From positions 272,953,940 through 273,017,939 of the forward strand of contig OX352772.1 in the NCBI GenBank assembly GCA_947095535.1: a stretch of DNA of 64,000 nt. The letters are read 5' to 3'. Under the pieces are notes generated by a model, which saw nothing but the letters and a program-made list of their open reading frames with translations, made no database searches and was not told where the DNA came from. This document shows, in pieces, positions 1-12,049 of this stretch (its first letter is position 1; every line of letters starts with the position of its first letter). The position numbers and the translations under genes were made by a program. This stretch comes from Poecilobothrus nobilitatus (taxonomy: Eukaryota; Arthropoda; Insecta; Diptera; Dolichopodidae).

Positions 1-454
1 TTAAATATATTAATAATAATATTAAAAAATGTATAAAATAAATTATTAATCATAATATTTAATCTGTAAATGACAGACATTTAAAACCCTTTTACTCAAT
101 GATTTACCAACCAAATTTCATTTTTTTCTTATTAAATGATAAATATTCAGTACAGCCATCTTACACGATTAATATTTTTCCAAAATTTTCTGATTTTCAT
201 TAATAATTTTCCATTTTTATACAAAACCCATGTAAAGTATATACATAAGTATCATATAGTATGTATAATATATACCTATAATATACATAATCAAAAACGA
301 CGCTCTTTTATTCCGTTGAATTTTAAATTTTGCTTTTTTGTTTTTGCTTTTTGTTGTTTTTCTAAATACCTAAATAAAATTTTAAAATATAGTTTGTATG
401 GTAGGAAATAAAAATTTCACAATATAACTGAATATAAACATTGAGATTTTAGTG

Positions 455-536
455 AAGGGTTTGGTGCAGTGGTAGAGTGGCCGATTCGTAAACTTCGAAG
501 TTTTGAGGTTTGCAAGTTCGATGCAATTCAATTTTG
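455..536 (+). ncRNA. tRNA-like Pol III module (first of 16 copies)
   Basis: The module has an A-box-like TGGTGCAGTGGTAGAGTGG at 462-480 and a B-box-like GTTCGATGC inside a perfect 5-bp T stem (TTGCA/TGCAA) with a seven-base loop. A T run follows within about ten bases, as a Pol III terminator would. The D stem is imperfect, the acceptor stem does not pair well, and the anticodon arm is replaced by the palindrome AAACTTCGAAGTTT, so it is not a working tRNA. It is best read as a tRNA-derived, SINE-type promoter head trapped in a satellite unit. Other copies are at the positions given for the array; the copy at 7763 is the most diverged. Transcription is not shown by sequence alone. Confidence 0.6.
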
Positions 537-977
537 TTTTTTTTTTGGTTGTTTTTCGGATATTTTCATATCATCATATCATAATTTTTAATCTGTAAAT
601 GACAGACATTTAAAACCCTTTTACTCAATGATTTACCAACCAACTTTCATTTTTTTTCTTTTTAAATGATAAATATTCAGTACAGCCATCTTATAAGATT
701 AATATTTTTCCAAAATTTTCTGATTTTCATTAATAATTTTCCATTTTTATAAAAAACCTATGTAAAGTAATACATATGTATCATATAGTATGTATAAACT
801 ATACCTATAATATACATATTCAAAAACGACGCTCTTTTATTCCGTTGAATTTTAAATTTTGCTTTTTTGTTTTTTTTCTAAATACATAAATAAAATTTTA
901 AAATATAGTTTGTATGGTAGGAAATAAAAATTTCACAATGTAACTGAATATAAACATTGAGATTTTAGGGCAGGGTT

Positions 978-3844
978 TGGTGCAGTGGTAGAGTGGCCGA
1001 TTCGTAAACTTCGAAGTTTTGAGGTTTGCAAGTTCAATGTAATTCTATTTTTTTTTTGTTTTGGTTGTTTTTCTGATATTTTCATATCATCATATCATCA
1101 TATCATAATATTTAATCTGTAAATGACAGACATTTAAAACCCTTTTACTCAATGATTTACCAACCAACTTTCATTTTTTTGTTTTTAAATGATAAATATT
1201 CAGTACAGCCATTTTACAAGATTAATATTTTTCCAAAAATTTTCTGATTTTCATTAATAATTTTCCATTTTTATAAAAAACCGATGTAAAGTATATACAT
1301 ATATATCATATAGTATGTATAATCTATGCCTATAGTATACATATTCAAAAACGACGGTCTATTATTCCGTTGAATTTGCAATTTTGCTTTTTTGTTTTTG
1401 TTTTTTGTTTTTTTCTAAATACATAAATAAAATTTTAAAATATAGTTTTTATGGTAGGAAATAAAAATTTCACAATACATATAACTGAATATAAACATTG
1501 AGATTCTAGTGAAGGGTTTGGTGCAGTGGTAGAGTGGCCGATTCGTAAACTTCGAAGTTGTGAGGTTTGCAAGTTCGATGCAATTCTATATTTTTTTTTT
1601 TGGTTGTTTTTCTGATATTTTCGTATCATCATATCATCATATCATAATATTTAATCTGTAAATGACAGACATTTAAAACCCTTTTACTCAATAATTTACC
1701 AACCAACTTCCATTTTTTTCTTTTTAAATGATAAATAGTATGTATAATCTATACCTATAATATACATATTCAAAAACGACGCTCTTTTATTCCGTTGCAT
1801 TTTAAATTTTGCTTTTTTGTTTTTGCTTTTTGTTTTTTTCTAAATACATAAATAAAATTTTAAAAAATAATTTGTATGGTAGGAAATAAAAATTTCACAA
1901 TATAACTGAATATAAACATTGAGATTTTAGGGCAGGGTTTGGTGCAGTGGTAGAGTGGCTGATTCGTAAACTTCGAAGTTTTGAGGTTTGCAAGTTCGAT
2001 GCAATTCTATTTTTTTTTGGTTGTTTTTCTGATATTTTCATATCATCATATCATAATATTTAATCTGTAAATGACAGACATTTAAAACCCTTTTACTCAA
2101 TGATTTACCAACCAACTTTCATTTTTTTCTTTTTAAATGATAAATATTCAGTACAGCCATTTTACAAGATTAATATTTTTCCAAAAATTTTCTGATTTTC
2201 ATTAATAATTTTCCATTTTTATAAAAAACCGATGTAAAGTATATACATATGTATCATATAGTATGTATAATCTATACCTATAGTATACATATTCAAAAAC
2301 GACGGTCTATTATTCCGTTGAATTTGCAATTTTGCTTTTTTGTTTTTGTTTTTTGTTTTTTTCTAAATACATAAATAAAATTTTAAAATATAGTTTGTAT
2401 GGTAGGAAATAAAAATTTCACAATACATATAACTGAATATAAACATTGAGATTCTAGTGAAGGGTTTGGTGCAGTGGTAGAGTGGCCGATTCGTAAACTT
2501 CGAAGTTGTGAGGTTTGCAAGTTCGATGCAATTCTATATTTTTTTTTTTGGTTATTTTTCTGATATTTTCGTATCATCATATCATCATATCATAATATTT
2601 AATCTGTAAATGACAGACATTTAAAACCCTTTTACTCAATGATTTACCAACCAACTTTCATTTTTTTCTTTTTAAATGATAAATAGTATGTATAATCTAT
2701 ACCTATAAAAACGACGCTATATAATTCAAAAACGACGCTCTTTTATTCCGTTGCATTATAAATTTTGCTTTTTTGTTTTTGCTTTTTGTTTTTTTCTAAA
2801 TACATAAATAAAATTTTAAAAAATAATTTGTATGGTAGGAAATAAAAATTTCACAATATAACTGAATATAAACATTGAGATTTTAGGGCAGGGTTTGTTG
2901 CAGTGGTAGAGTGGCTGATTCGTAAACTTCGAAGTTTTGAGGTTTGCAAGTTAGATGCAATTCTATTTTTTTTTGGTTGTTTTTCTGATATTTTCATATC
3001 ATCATATCATCATATCATAATATTTAATCTGTAAATGACAGACATTTAAAACCCTTTTACTCAATGATTTACCAACCAATTTTCTTTTTTTTCTTTTTAA
3101 ATGATAAATATTCAGTACAGCCATTTTACAAGATTAATATTTTTTCCAAAATTTTCTGATTTTCATTAATAATTTTCCATTTTTATAAAAAACCGATGTA
3201 AAGTATATACAGATGTATCATATAGTATGTATAATCTATACCTATAGTATACATATTCAAAAACGACGGTCTATTATTCCGTTGAATTTGCAATTTTGCT
3301 TTTTTGTTTTTGTTTTTTGTTTTTTTCTAAATACATAAATAAAATTTTAAAATATAGTTTGTATGGTAGGAAATAAAAATTTCACAATACATATAACTGA
3401 ATATAAACATTGAGATTCTAGTGAAGGGTTTGGTGCAGTGGTAGAGTGGCCGATTCGTAAACTTCGAAGTTGTGAGGTTTGCAAGTTCGATGCAATTCTA
3501 TATTTTTTTTTTTGGTTGTTTTTCTGATATTTTCGTATCATCATATCATAATATTTAATCTGTAAATGACAGACATTTAAAACCCTTTTACTCAATGATT
3601 TACCAACCAACTTTCATTTTTTTCTTTTTAAATGATAAATAGTATGTATAATCTATACCTATAATATACATATTCAAAAACGACGCTCTTTTATTCCGTT
3701 GCATTTTAAATTTTGCTTTTTTGTTTTTGCTTTTTGTTTTTTTCTAAATACATAAATAAAATTTTAAAATATAGTTTGTATGGTAGGAAATAAAAATTTC
3801 ACAATATAACTGAATATAAACATTGAGATTTTAGTGAAGGGTTT
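978..3844 (+). repeat. Higher-order repeat: three ~950-bp dimers
   Basis: Between 978 and 3844 long (527-541) and short (413-429) unit spacings alternate three times. Diagnostic variants alternate too: modules at 1519, 2467 and 3431 share GATTCTAGTGAAGG upstream and AAGTTGTGAGG inside, while those at 1940 and 2896 share GGGCAGGG and GGCTGATTCG. The dimer period is 948-964 bp. This implies amplification of a two-unit block after the monomers had diverged. Confidence 0.9.
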
Positions 3845-6800
3845 GGTGCAGTGGTAGAGTGGCCGATTCGTGAAGTTTTGAGGTTTGCAAGTTCGATGTA
3901 ATTCTATTTTTTTTTTGTTTTGGTTGTTTTTCTGATATTTTTATATCATCATATCATAATATTTAATCTGTAAATGACAGACATTTAAAACCCTTTTACT
4001 CAATGATTTACCAACCAACTTTCATTTTTTTCTTTTTAAATGATAAATATTCAGTACAGACATCTTACAAGATTAATATTTTTCCAAAATATTCTGATTT
4101 ACATTAATAATTTTCCATTTTTATAAAAAACCCATGTAAAGTATATACATATGTATCATATCGTATGTATAAACTATGCCTATAGTATACATATTCAAAA
4201 ACGACGGTCTATTATTCCGTTGAATTTGCAATTTTGCTTTTTTGTTTTTGTTTTTTGTTTTTTTCTAAATACATAAATAAAATTTTAAAAAATAGTTTGT
4301 ATGGTAGGAAATAAAAATTTCACAATATAACTGAATATAAACATTGAGATTTTAGTGAAGGGTTTGGTGCAGTAGTAGAGTGGCCGATTCGTAAACTTCG
4401 AAATTTTGATGCAAGTTCGATGCAATTCAATTTTGTTTTTTTTTTGGTTGTTTTTCTGATATTTTCATATCATCATATTTGCTTTTTGTTTTTTTTCTAA
4501 ATACATAAATAAAATTTTAAAATATAGTTTGTATGGTAGGAAATAAAAATTTCAGAATATAACTGAATATAAACATTGAGATTTTAGTGAAGGGTTTGGT
4601 GCAGTGGTAGAGTGGCCGATTCATAAACTTCGAAGTTTTGAGGTTTGCAACTTCGATGTAATTCAATTTTTTTTTTTGTTTTGGTTGTTTTTCTGATATT
4701 TTCATATCATCATATCATAATATTTAATCTGTAAATGACAGACATTTAAAACCCTTTTACTCAATGATTTACCAACACATTTGCATTTTTTTTCTTTTTA
4801 AATGATAAATATTCAGTACAGCCATCTTACAAGATTAATATTTTTCCAAAATATTCTGATTTTCATTAATAATTTTCCATTTTTATAAAAAACCCATGTA
4901 AAGTATATACATATGTATCATATAGTATGTATAAACTATACCTATAATATACATATTCAAAACCGACTCTCTTTCATTGCGTTGAATTTTAAATTTTGCT
5001 TTTTTGTTTTTGCTTTTTGTTTTTTTCTAAATACATAAATAAAATTTTAAAATATAGTTTATATGGTAGGAAATAAAAATTTCACAATATAACTGAATAT
5101 AAACATTGAGATTTTAGTGCAGGGTTTGGTGCAGTGGTAGAGTGGCCGATTCGTAAACTTCGAAGTTTTGAGTTTTGCAAGTTCGATGCAATTCTATTTT
5201 TTTTTTTTTTTTGGTTGTTTTTCTGATATTTTCATATCATCATATCATCATATCATAATATTTAATCTGTAAATGACAGACATTTAAAACCCTGTTACTC
5301 AATGATTTACCAACCAACTTTCATTTTTTTCTTTTTAAATGATAAATATTCAGTACATCCATTTTACAAGATTAATATTTTTCCACAATTTTCTGATTTT
5401 CATTAATAATTTTCCATTTTTATAAAAAACCCATGTAAAGTATATACATATGTATAATATAGTATATATAATCTATACCTATAATATACATATTCAAAAA
5501 CGACGCTCTTTTATTCCGTTGAGTTTTCAATTTTGCTTTTTTGTTTTTGCTTTTTATTTTTTTTCTAAATACATAAATAAAATTTTAAAATATAGTTTGT
5601 ATGGTAGGAAATAAAAATTTCACAATATAACAGAATATAAACATTGAGATTTTAGTGAAGGGTTTGGTGCAGTCGTAGAGTGGCCGATTCGTAAACTTCG
5701 AAGTTTTGAGGTTTGCAAGTTAGATGCAATTCTATTTTTTTTTTTTTTTGGTTGTTTTTCTGATATTTTGATATCATCATATCATAATATTTAATCTGTA
5801 AATGACAGACATTTAAAACCCTTTTACTCAATGATTTACCAACCAACTTTCATTTTTTTCTTTTTAAATGATAAATATTCAGTACAGCCATTTTACAAGA
5901 TTAATATTTTTCCACAATTTTCTGATTTTCATTAATAATTTTCCATTTTTATAAAAAACCCATGTAAAGTATATACATATGTATCATATAGTATGTATAA
6001 TCTATACCTATAATATACATATTCAAAAACGACGCTCTATTATTCCGTTGAATTTTAACTTTCTGTTAATTTAATTTGTTTTTTTTCTAAATACATAAAT
6101 AAAATTTTAAAATATAGTTTGTATGATAGGAAATAAAAATTTCACAATATAACTGAATATAAACATTGAGATTTTAGTGAAGGGTGTGGTGCAGTCGTAG
6201 AGTGGCCGATTCGTAAACTTTGAAGTTTTGAGGTTTGCAAGTTCGATGTAATTCTATTTTTTTTTTGTTTTGGTTGTTTTTCTGATATTTTCATATTATC
6301 ATATCATAATATTTAATCTGTAAATGACAGACATTTAAAACCCTTTTTCTCAATGATTTACCAACCAACTTTCATTTTTTTCTTTTTAAATGATAAATAT
6401 TCAGTACAGCCATCTTATAAGATTAATATTTTTCCAAAATATTCTGATTTTCATTAATAATTTTCCATTTTTATAAAAAAACCGATGTAAAGTATATACA
6501 TATGTATCATATAGTATGTATAAACTATACCTATAATATACATATTCAAAAACGACGATCTTTTATTCCGTTGAATTTTAAATTTTGCTTTTTTGTTTTT
6601 GGTTTTTGTTTTTTTCTAAATACATAAATAAAATTTTAAAATATAGTTTGTATGGTAGGAAATAAAAATTTCACAAGATAACTGAATATAAACATTGAGA
6701 TAGATTTTAGTGCAGGGTTTGGTGCAGTGGTAGAGTGGCCGATTCGTAAACTTCGAAGTTTTGAGGTTTGCAAGTTCGATGTAATTCTATTTTTTTTTTT

Positions 6801-7935
6801 GTTTTGGTTGTTTTTCTGATATTTTCATATCATCATATCATAATATTTAATCTGTAAATGACAGACATTTAAAACCCTTTTACTGAATGATTTACCAACC
6901 AACTTTCATTTTTTTCTTTTTAAATGATAAATATTCAGTACAGCCATCTTATAAGATTAATATTTTTCCAAAATATTCTGATTTTCATTAATAATTTTCC
7001 ATTTTTATAAAAAACCCATGTAAAGTATATACATATGTATCATATAGTATGTATAATCTATACCTATAATATACATATTCAAAAACGACGCTTTTTTATT
7101 CCGTTGAATTTTAAATTTTGCTTTTTTGTTTTTGCGTTTTGTTTTTTTTCTAAATACATAAATAAAATTTTAAAATATAGTTTGTATGGTAGGAAATAAA
7201 AATTTCACAATATAACTGAATATAAAAATTGAGATTTTAGTGAAGGGTTTGGTGCAGTGGTAGATTGGCCGATGCGTAAACTTCGAAGTTTTGAGGTTTG
7301 CAAGTTCGAAGCAATTCTATTTTTTTTTTTTTTTTATTGTTTTTCTGATATTTTCATATCATTATATCATAATATTTAATCTGTAAATGACAGACACTTA
7401 AAACCCTTTTACTTAATCATTTACCAACCAACTTTCATTTTTTTTCTTTTTAAATAATAAATATTCAGTACAGCCATCTTACAAGATTAATATTTTCCCA
7501 AAATTTTCTGATTTTCATTAATAATTTTCCATTTTTATACAAAACCCATGTAAAGTACATATATACATATGTATCATATAGTATGTATAATCTATAGTCT
7601 ATACCTAGAATATAACTATTCAAAAAAGACGCTCTTTGATTCCGTTAAATTTTTCTTTCATTTTTTCTTTTCGAGTAGAAATTTTAAAATATGGGTTGTA
7701 TGGTAGGAGTAGGAATTTCACAATATAACTGAATATAAACCATCAGATTTGAGTTTAGGTTTTAGTACAGCGGTAGATGCGGGGTTATTAATAGTTGCTT
7801 TTTAATATTGCAAGTTTGATTCAGTTCTGTTTTTTTTTTATATTTTAAACGAAATAAATTCTTACATATCATAATGTCATCATAAAATTTAATCTGTATT
7901 GATAGACATTTAAAACCCTTTTACGCAATGATTTA

Positions 7936-8889
7936 CCATCTTAGGCTTCTTATAATATATATATAATAGGTATATATTGAGTTTCCAATACTTAATAAAT
8001 CAAGGGCAACTTCTAAACGATAATAATAACCGTTTTTTTACAAAAAATATCATTTGCAAAGAAATTTTAAATTCATAAAGGCTTTAATTATTGAAAATTG
8101 TATTTTTACATTTTAAATAAAATCATAAAAAAACTGTACTGGATATACTGTATTGTAATTGCTAATTAAAACACCTCAAATTTCGAGGGACGGGCGAATA
8201 CTAGTTAATTATTAATTATAAAAAAAAAAATTTTACGTTTAAAAATACAGCAACATTTTAATCTAATGTCGTATCTATAATTTAATTTTACAGTATAATA
8301 AAATATTTAAAATTGTTGTAACAAAAAATAAAATGATAAAATAGAAATATTAAAAATATTTTGTATTCTTATTCAAATTAAATGGAACCATTAAAAAAAA
8401 AAATATTCAATAAGTAATTATTGTAATGGAGAAGCGACGGACATGCCAAAAATGGCAAAATTAAATAGACAAAAAGAAAAATAGAATAGTTAATAGGAAA
8501 AAAAAGTGCACTATTTATGATTCCATAAGCAACATTGAATGAATTTGTAACATTGAATGCAATTAAAATTAGAATAAAAGCAACATTGAATAAAAGCAAC
8601 AACAATAAATTCAATTGAAATAAAAGCAACATTAAAAAAAAAAATTAAATAGCCGAGCTTTCCCTACGACTGTCCCTACGAATCTAAAGTACACGTAAAA
8701 AGTTAACTTTAATTTTAAACAACATTTATACAATTATACCACACAAACTACTCAATCACCGCCAGAAATGTGTTACATTGTTAAATAACATAATATGTAT
8801 TATGTTATTGTATGTATTGTTGAATGTACATAATATTTTTTGATTACATAGTTGTAAAACCTACATAAGTATTAAAATTTTTTTTTTTC
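7936..8889. other. AT-rich spacer with one dispersed repeat
   Basis: No gene is visible. Positions 8398-8530 match 44868-44990 (shared AATATTCAA...TAATTATTGTA, AAGCGACGG, AAAAAAGTGCACT), so this is a copy of a dispersed repeat. Just after it, 8525-8640 contains several imperfect repeats of AATAAAAGCAACATTGAA. Reading frames here are low-complexity Leu/Phe/Ile strings and are not counted as genes. Confidence 0.6.
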
Positions 8890-8891
8890 AG

Positions 8892-9181
8892 ATTTACCTA
8901 AAATTAACTTTGTTTTTTACTGGCTTTTTCGCATCAACATTTTTTCAATTATGGTTGAAAATGATGATATTGAAAGTTTTAGTCAAACTTTTAGTCAATT
9001 CAATTTAAGCGGTGAAATTTTCCAAGTAAACTCACAAAGTGTTGATCCAACAATTTTTGACCAATGCACTCCTGATTTAGAATTTCTTTGCGAAACTATC
9101 GAAACTAATTCAAATCAAATAAATAATTCAGAAACGGAAAATTTAATTGGATTTTTAAAAGGAGAATCGATAACTGAAAGG
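8892..9181 (+). CDS. Candidate first coding exon of an unknown protein
   Basis: I do not recognise the product. A pyrimidine run ending in CAG (8881-8891) looks like a splice acceptor, and GTAAGT at 9182-9187 is a consensus donor. Between them ATG at 8951 opens exactly 77 codons (phase 0 at the donor). The peptide is acidic and polar (starts MVENDDIESF, ends near GESITER), rich in Ser, Thr, Asn and Glu, without a signal peptide or membrane segment. Codon use and composition look more protein-like than the flanks. No further exon was found downstream in the window, so the rest would lie in another place or be lost. It could also be a chance frame or an exon of an old transposon; neither homology nor transcription can be judged here. 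Confidence 0.45.
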
Positions 9182-9187
9182 GTAAGT

Positions 9188-9764
9188 GTTTTAATCAATA
9201 TTCTTATGCTTATGTGACTAAAAATACTTAATCATGGAAATTGATAAAAAATTTGAGCATATAAATATTTTAGTTGACATTAAGAAAAATTTAATACATA
9301 GTTTTCTTAAAACTGAACTTTTTATTAATTATTTATTTAGAATTTACAAATAAGTCTTATAAAATACAAACTTTACCTACATTACCTTTACATTCCTCCA
9401 TCGGCGATTATCTTTATTCTTGGAACTTGAATTCTCCGACCATTATCCATCTGTGTATTGCTTATTTATTATTTCGTTCTTGCTTATGAATTACGCAAGA
9501 ACTTCATTTGATTTTATATTGTTTATAAATTGTAAATAATATGCTAATGCGGTTTCTGACAGGTATCAGAATGTCATTTATTGTGCAGTGACAGAAAACA
9601 GGAGGTTTCGTTAAAAAATTGTTTGGTACTTTTGGTAATTGGAAATTCTACATAACAGCAGCAAGAAGAATAAATTTTGTACATAAGAAAGTTAATGAAC
9701 ATATAAATAGCCATATGATTCTCATAGGTTTATAGTATATACATATATAAATAAATTGCGGTTC
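9188..9764. other. Spacer, nothing recognised
   Basis: AT-rich sequence following the candidate splice donor. No coding, RNA or repeat signature is seen; it would be intron if the exon at 8951 is real. Confidence 0.5.
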
Positions 9765-9767
9765 TTA

Positions 9768-10621
9768 GGGGCTGTTCACAAATTACGTAACGGCCTAGGG
9801 GGGAGGAGGATCTGAAAATTTGTTAAGAATTGTTACGATGGGGAGGGTGATTGTTTTTAAAAATGTTACGTAACCAAATTTCTTCCTTGCTATAAAAAAA
9901 ATTTTACACTAAATATATTTTCTATATAAATTTTCAATCTACAAAAATGTACCCAAAAAATTTATATGTATTTACAAAAAGAAAATTGCATTTTATTTTA
10001 AATTTTAGAAGAAAGAAGCTTAAGAAGAAAGTTTTGTGAAATATTTATATGTTTTTGCCGCCCCCCGTTTAGGAGCTTTAAGGTGTCAAAAACTAAAAAT
10101 TCTATATTTTTAAACACCTGTAACTTGCGAACCTGTCCAAATTTTTTTGAAGTAATATACAAAAATTAAAGCTCCAACATTATATTTTTGTTTGTGTCAA
10201 TAATTTTTCTTAATAATATAGGTTTGCCTTAAAATTGACAAAAGTGTGACTTGATTTTTCCCAATTTTTCTAACAAATTATTTTAACGATTTCGTTTACA
10301 TTTTCTATTATTATAAATTTATTTTATTCAAAATAACTACTTAATATTTATATACTCTTTACGAAAAACTAATTTTGGAAATGCGCTTTTATGAAAATCC
10401 TTGGCTTTTTCATTACATGTTTATTTTTATTTTAGTTTAGTTAGTTTTGTTTATTTTAATAAAAAATTTAAATCAGGAATATTTAAAAATTGTTTTAATT
10501 TTTGTTACTTTATTCCTCTTGTGGGACAGGGGTCCTCGGAATTTGTTACGATCTGTTACTAGGGGGAGGGGACGGGTTAAAAAGCGGCAAAAAGAGCGTT
10601 ACGTAGTTTGTGAACAGCCCC
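9768..10621. mobile_element. Non-autonomous PIF/Harbinger-like element, TTA duplication
   Basis: The ends are inverted repeats: GGGGCTGTTCACAAATTACG at 9768 and its complement ending CAGCCCC at 10621; identity runs for about 25 bases with one or two mismatches. The trinucleotide TTA flanks both ends (9765-9767 and 10622-10624), the 3-bp duplication typical of PIF/Harbinger elements. The 854-bp interior has no transposase. Part of it (about 10055-10330, including CCCCCCGTTTAGGAGCTTTAAGG) is shared with the 1.5-kb repeats at 42582, 52903 and 61436. Superfamily assignment rests on the duplication length and terminal style only. Confidence 0.8.
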
Positions 10622-10659
10622 TTAGCACATTTCTAAAAAAATTTTGAAAAAATGTGCTT

Positions 10660-11790
10660 ATTAGTTTCACTCTGTCCGTCCGTCCGTCTGTTTACAAAAC
10701 TTCTACACCGTTAAAGATAGAGAAAAACAGGATAGGTCTCATGAAAAAAATAATTTTGTGGAACAACTTTTTCATGTAGCCCCATCCATTACGGAGCTAT
10801 AGCCCCTTAAAATTTGAAAAAGCCTTATTTTCAAATGCATATATCTTATGTTATGCTTTAGATTTTTTCAATCGGAAAACGTCATTCGACAGGTATTTTT
10901 AACTTTGTAAATTAATATCAAAATTATACAATTTTTTTAAATTTAGTATTTAAATTTACCGTTATGTGAAAACCAAATTTTGCATGATTTTTCTACTTTC
11001 ATAACTCCGGCACGCTTTTAGATAGAGGCTTTAAATTTTGAGGCAAGAAAGAACATAGAATTAGTATAAGTTTGCTCAGAACATTTTTTTGGGTCACCCC
11101 CTGTTTATGAGCTGTTAGGGCTCAAAAATTGAAAATTTGCTATTTTTAAACATCTATAACTTAGGTACCTGCACATATTTTCTTCGAAAAGATATAAAAA
11201 TTAAAGCTACAATAATATATTTTAACGTGTGTTAAAGATTTATTTTAGTTATATAGGGTTCCAGAGTTACAGCTCTTCAAAATTGCGAAAAAGCCCCATT
11301 TTCAGATGTAAATATCTCAGGCTCTGCAATCTAAAACCGCCAGAAGACCGGAAATTTTATTATCTACATAAAACAATATCAAAATTATGCAATATTTTGT
11401 AATTTACTATTTAAATTTACCGTTATGTGAAAACCTTATTTTGCATGAAATTTCCTTTTTCATAACTCCGGCACGCCTTTAGATAGGAACCTGAAATTTT
11501 GAGACAAGAAAGAATTAGTATAGGTTTCCTTAGAAATTTTTTTTGTACCGCCCCCTGTTTAAGAGGTATTAGGGCTGAAAAATTGAAAATTTGCTATTTT
11601 TAGGCACCTGTAATTTAAGCACCTGTACAAATTTTTCCTCAGAAAGACATAAAAATTAAAGCTCCAGTAATATATTTTTACGTGTGCTAACGTTTTTTTT
11701 TTTAAATATATAGGGTTCCAGACTTACAGCCCCTCAAAATTCCAAAAAAGTCCTATTTTCACATATTTTCTTATTACAAAAAATTTCTTA
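10660..11790 (+). repeat. Diverged repeat block with internal duplication
   Basis: It opens with CTGTCCGTCCGTCCGTCTG and then holds two related ~450-bp segments: the stretch TACCGTTATGTGAAAACC followed by CATAACTCCGGCACGC occurs near 10959 and again near 11418, each followed by a CCCCCTGTTT block and a GGGTTCCAGA block. The same modules occur in the repeats at 42582 and 52903. No coding content. Confidence 0.7.
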
Positions 11791-12049
11791 AATTTTATTT
11801 CTAAAATTTTCAAATTTTTGTGCAAGTCACAATTCTAAACAGTTTGTATTATGTTTTGGAAATGTGCGCTTTTAAAAACCGTTGGTTTACATTCTACCTT
11901 GTTTTTTCTTATGATCGGTCAAGTTAAGATATTGTTATGGTTTTTTCATTCTGGTGCGATACTTAAAGAAAGACGGTCAATCTTCTTATACTCATAAATC
12001 GAAATAATTAAAAATTTAAAAAAGAATATAAATGATTTTATTAAGGTGT

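Larger units (their letters stand above)
49..7935 (+). repeat. Tandem array of ~530-bp units with a tRNA-like module
   Basis: About 16 head-to-tail units. Each carries, in order: a conserved segment beginning AATCTGTAAATGACAGACAT, a T-rich stretch, a TATA-like AT block, CAAAAACGACG, GGTAGGAAATAAAAATTTCA, then a tRNA-like module ending in a run of T. The module starts (the T of TGGTGCAG) lie at 462, 978, 1519, 1940, 2467, 2896, 3431, 3844, 4365, 4597, 5127, 5665, 6187, 6720, 7250 and 7763. Most spacings are 513-541; short ones of 421, 429 and 413 lack about 107 bp, and one is 232. Both edges appear to be inside the window: homology begins near 49, and the last unit (7600-7935) is strongly diverged, as expected at the edge of a satellite array. 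Short reading frames repeated in it are by-products of the repetition. Confidence 0.95.

Noticed and set aside
1435..3610. Three near-identical 65-87-residue minus-strand frames (1435-1632, 2383-2580, 3347-3610)
   Set aside because: They recur because the array recurs; they run through the tRNA-like module antisense, vary in start, and are broken in other units.
8378..8632. Membrane-like small protein (minus strand)
   Set aside because: Low-complexity AT sequence and dispersed repeat; the similar frame at 44787-45122 is due to shared repeat DNA.
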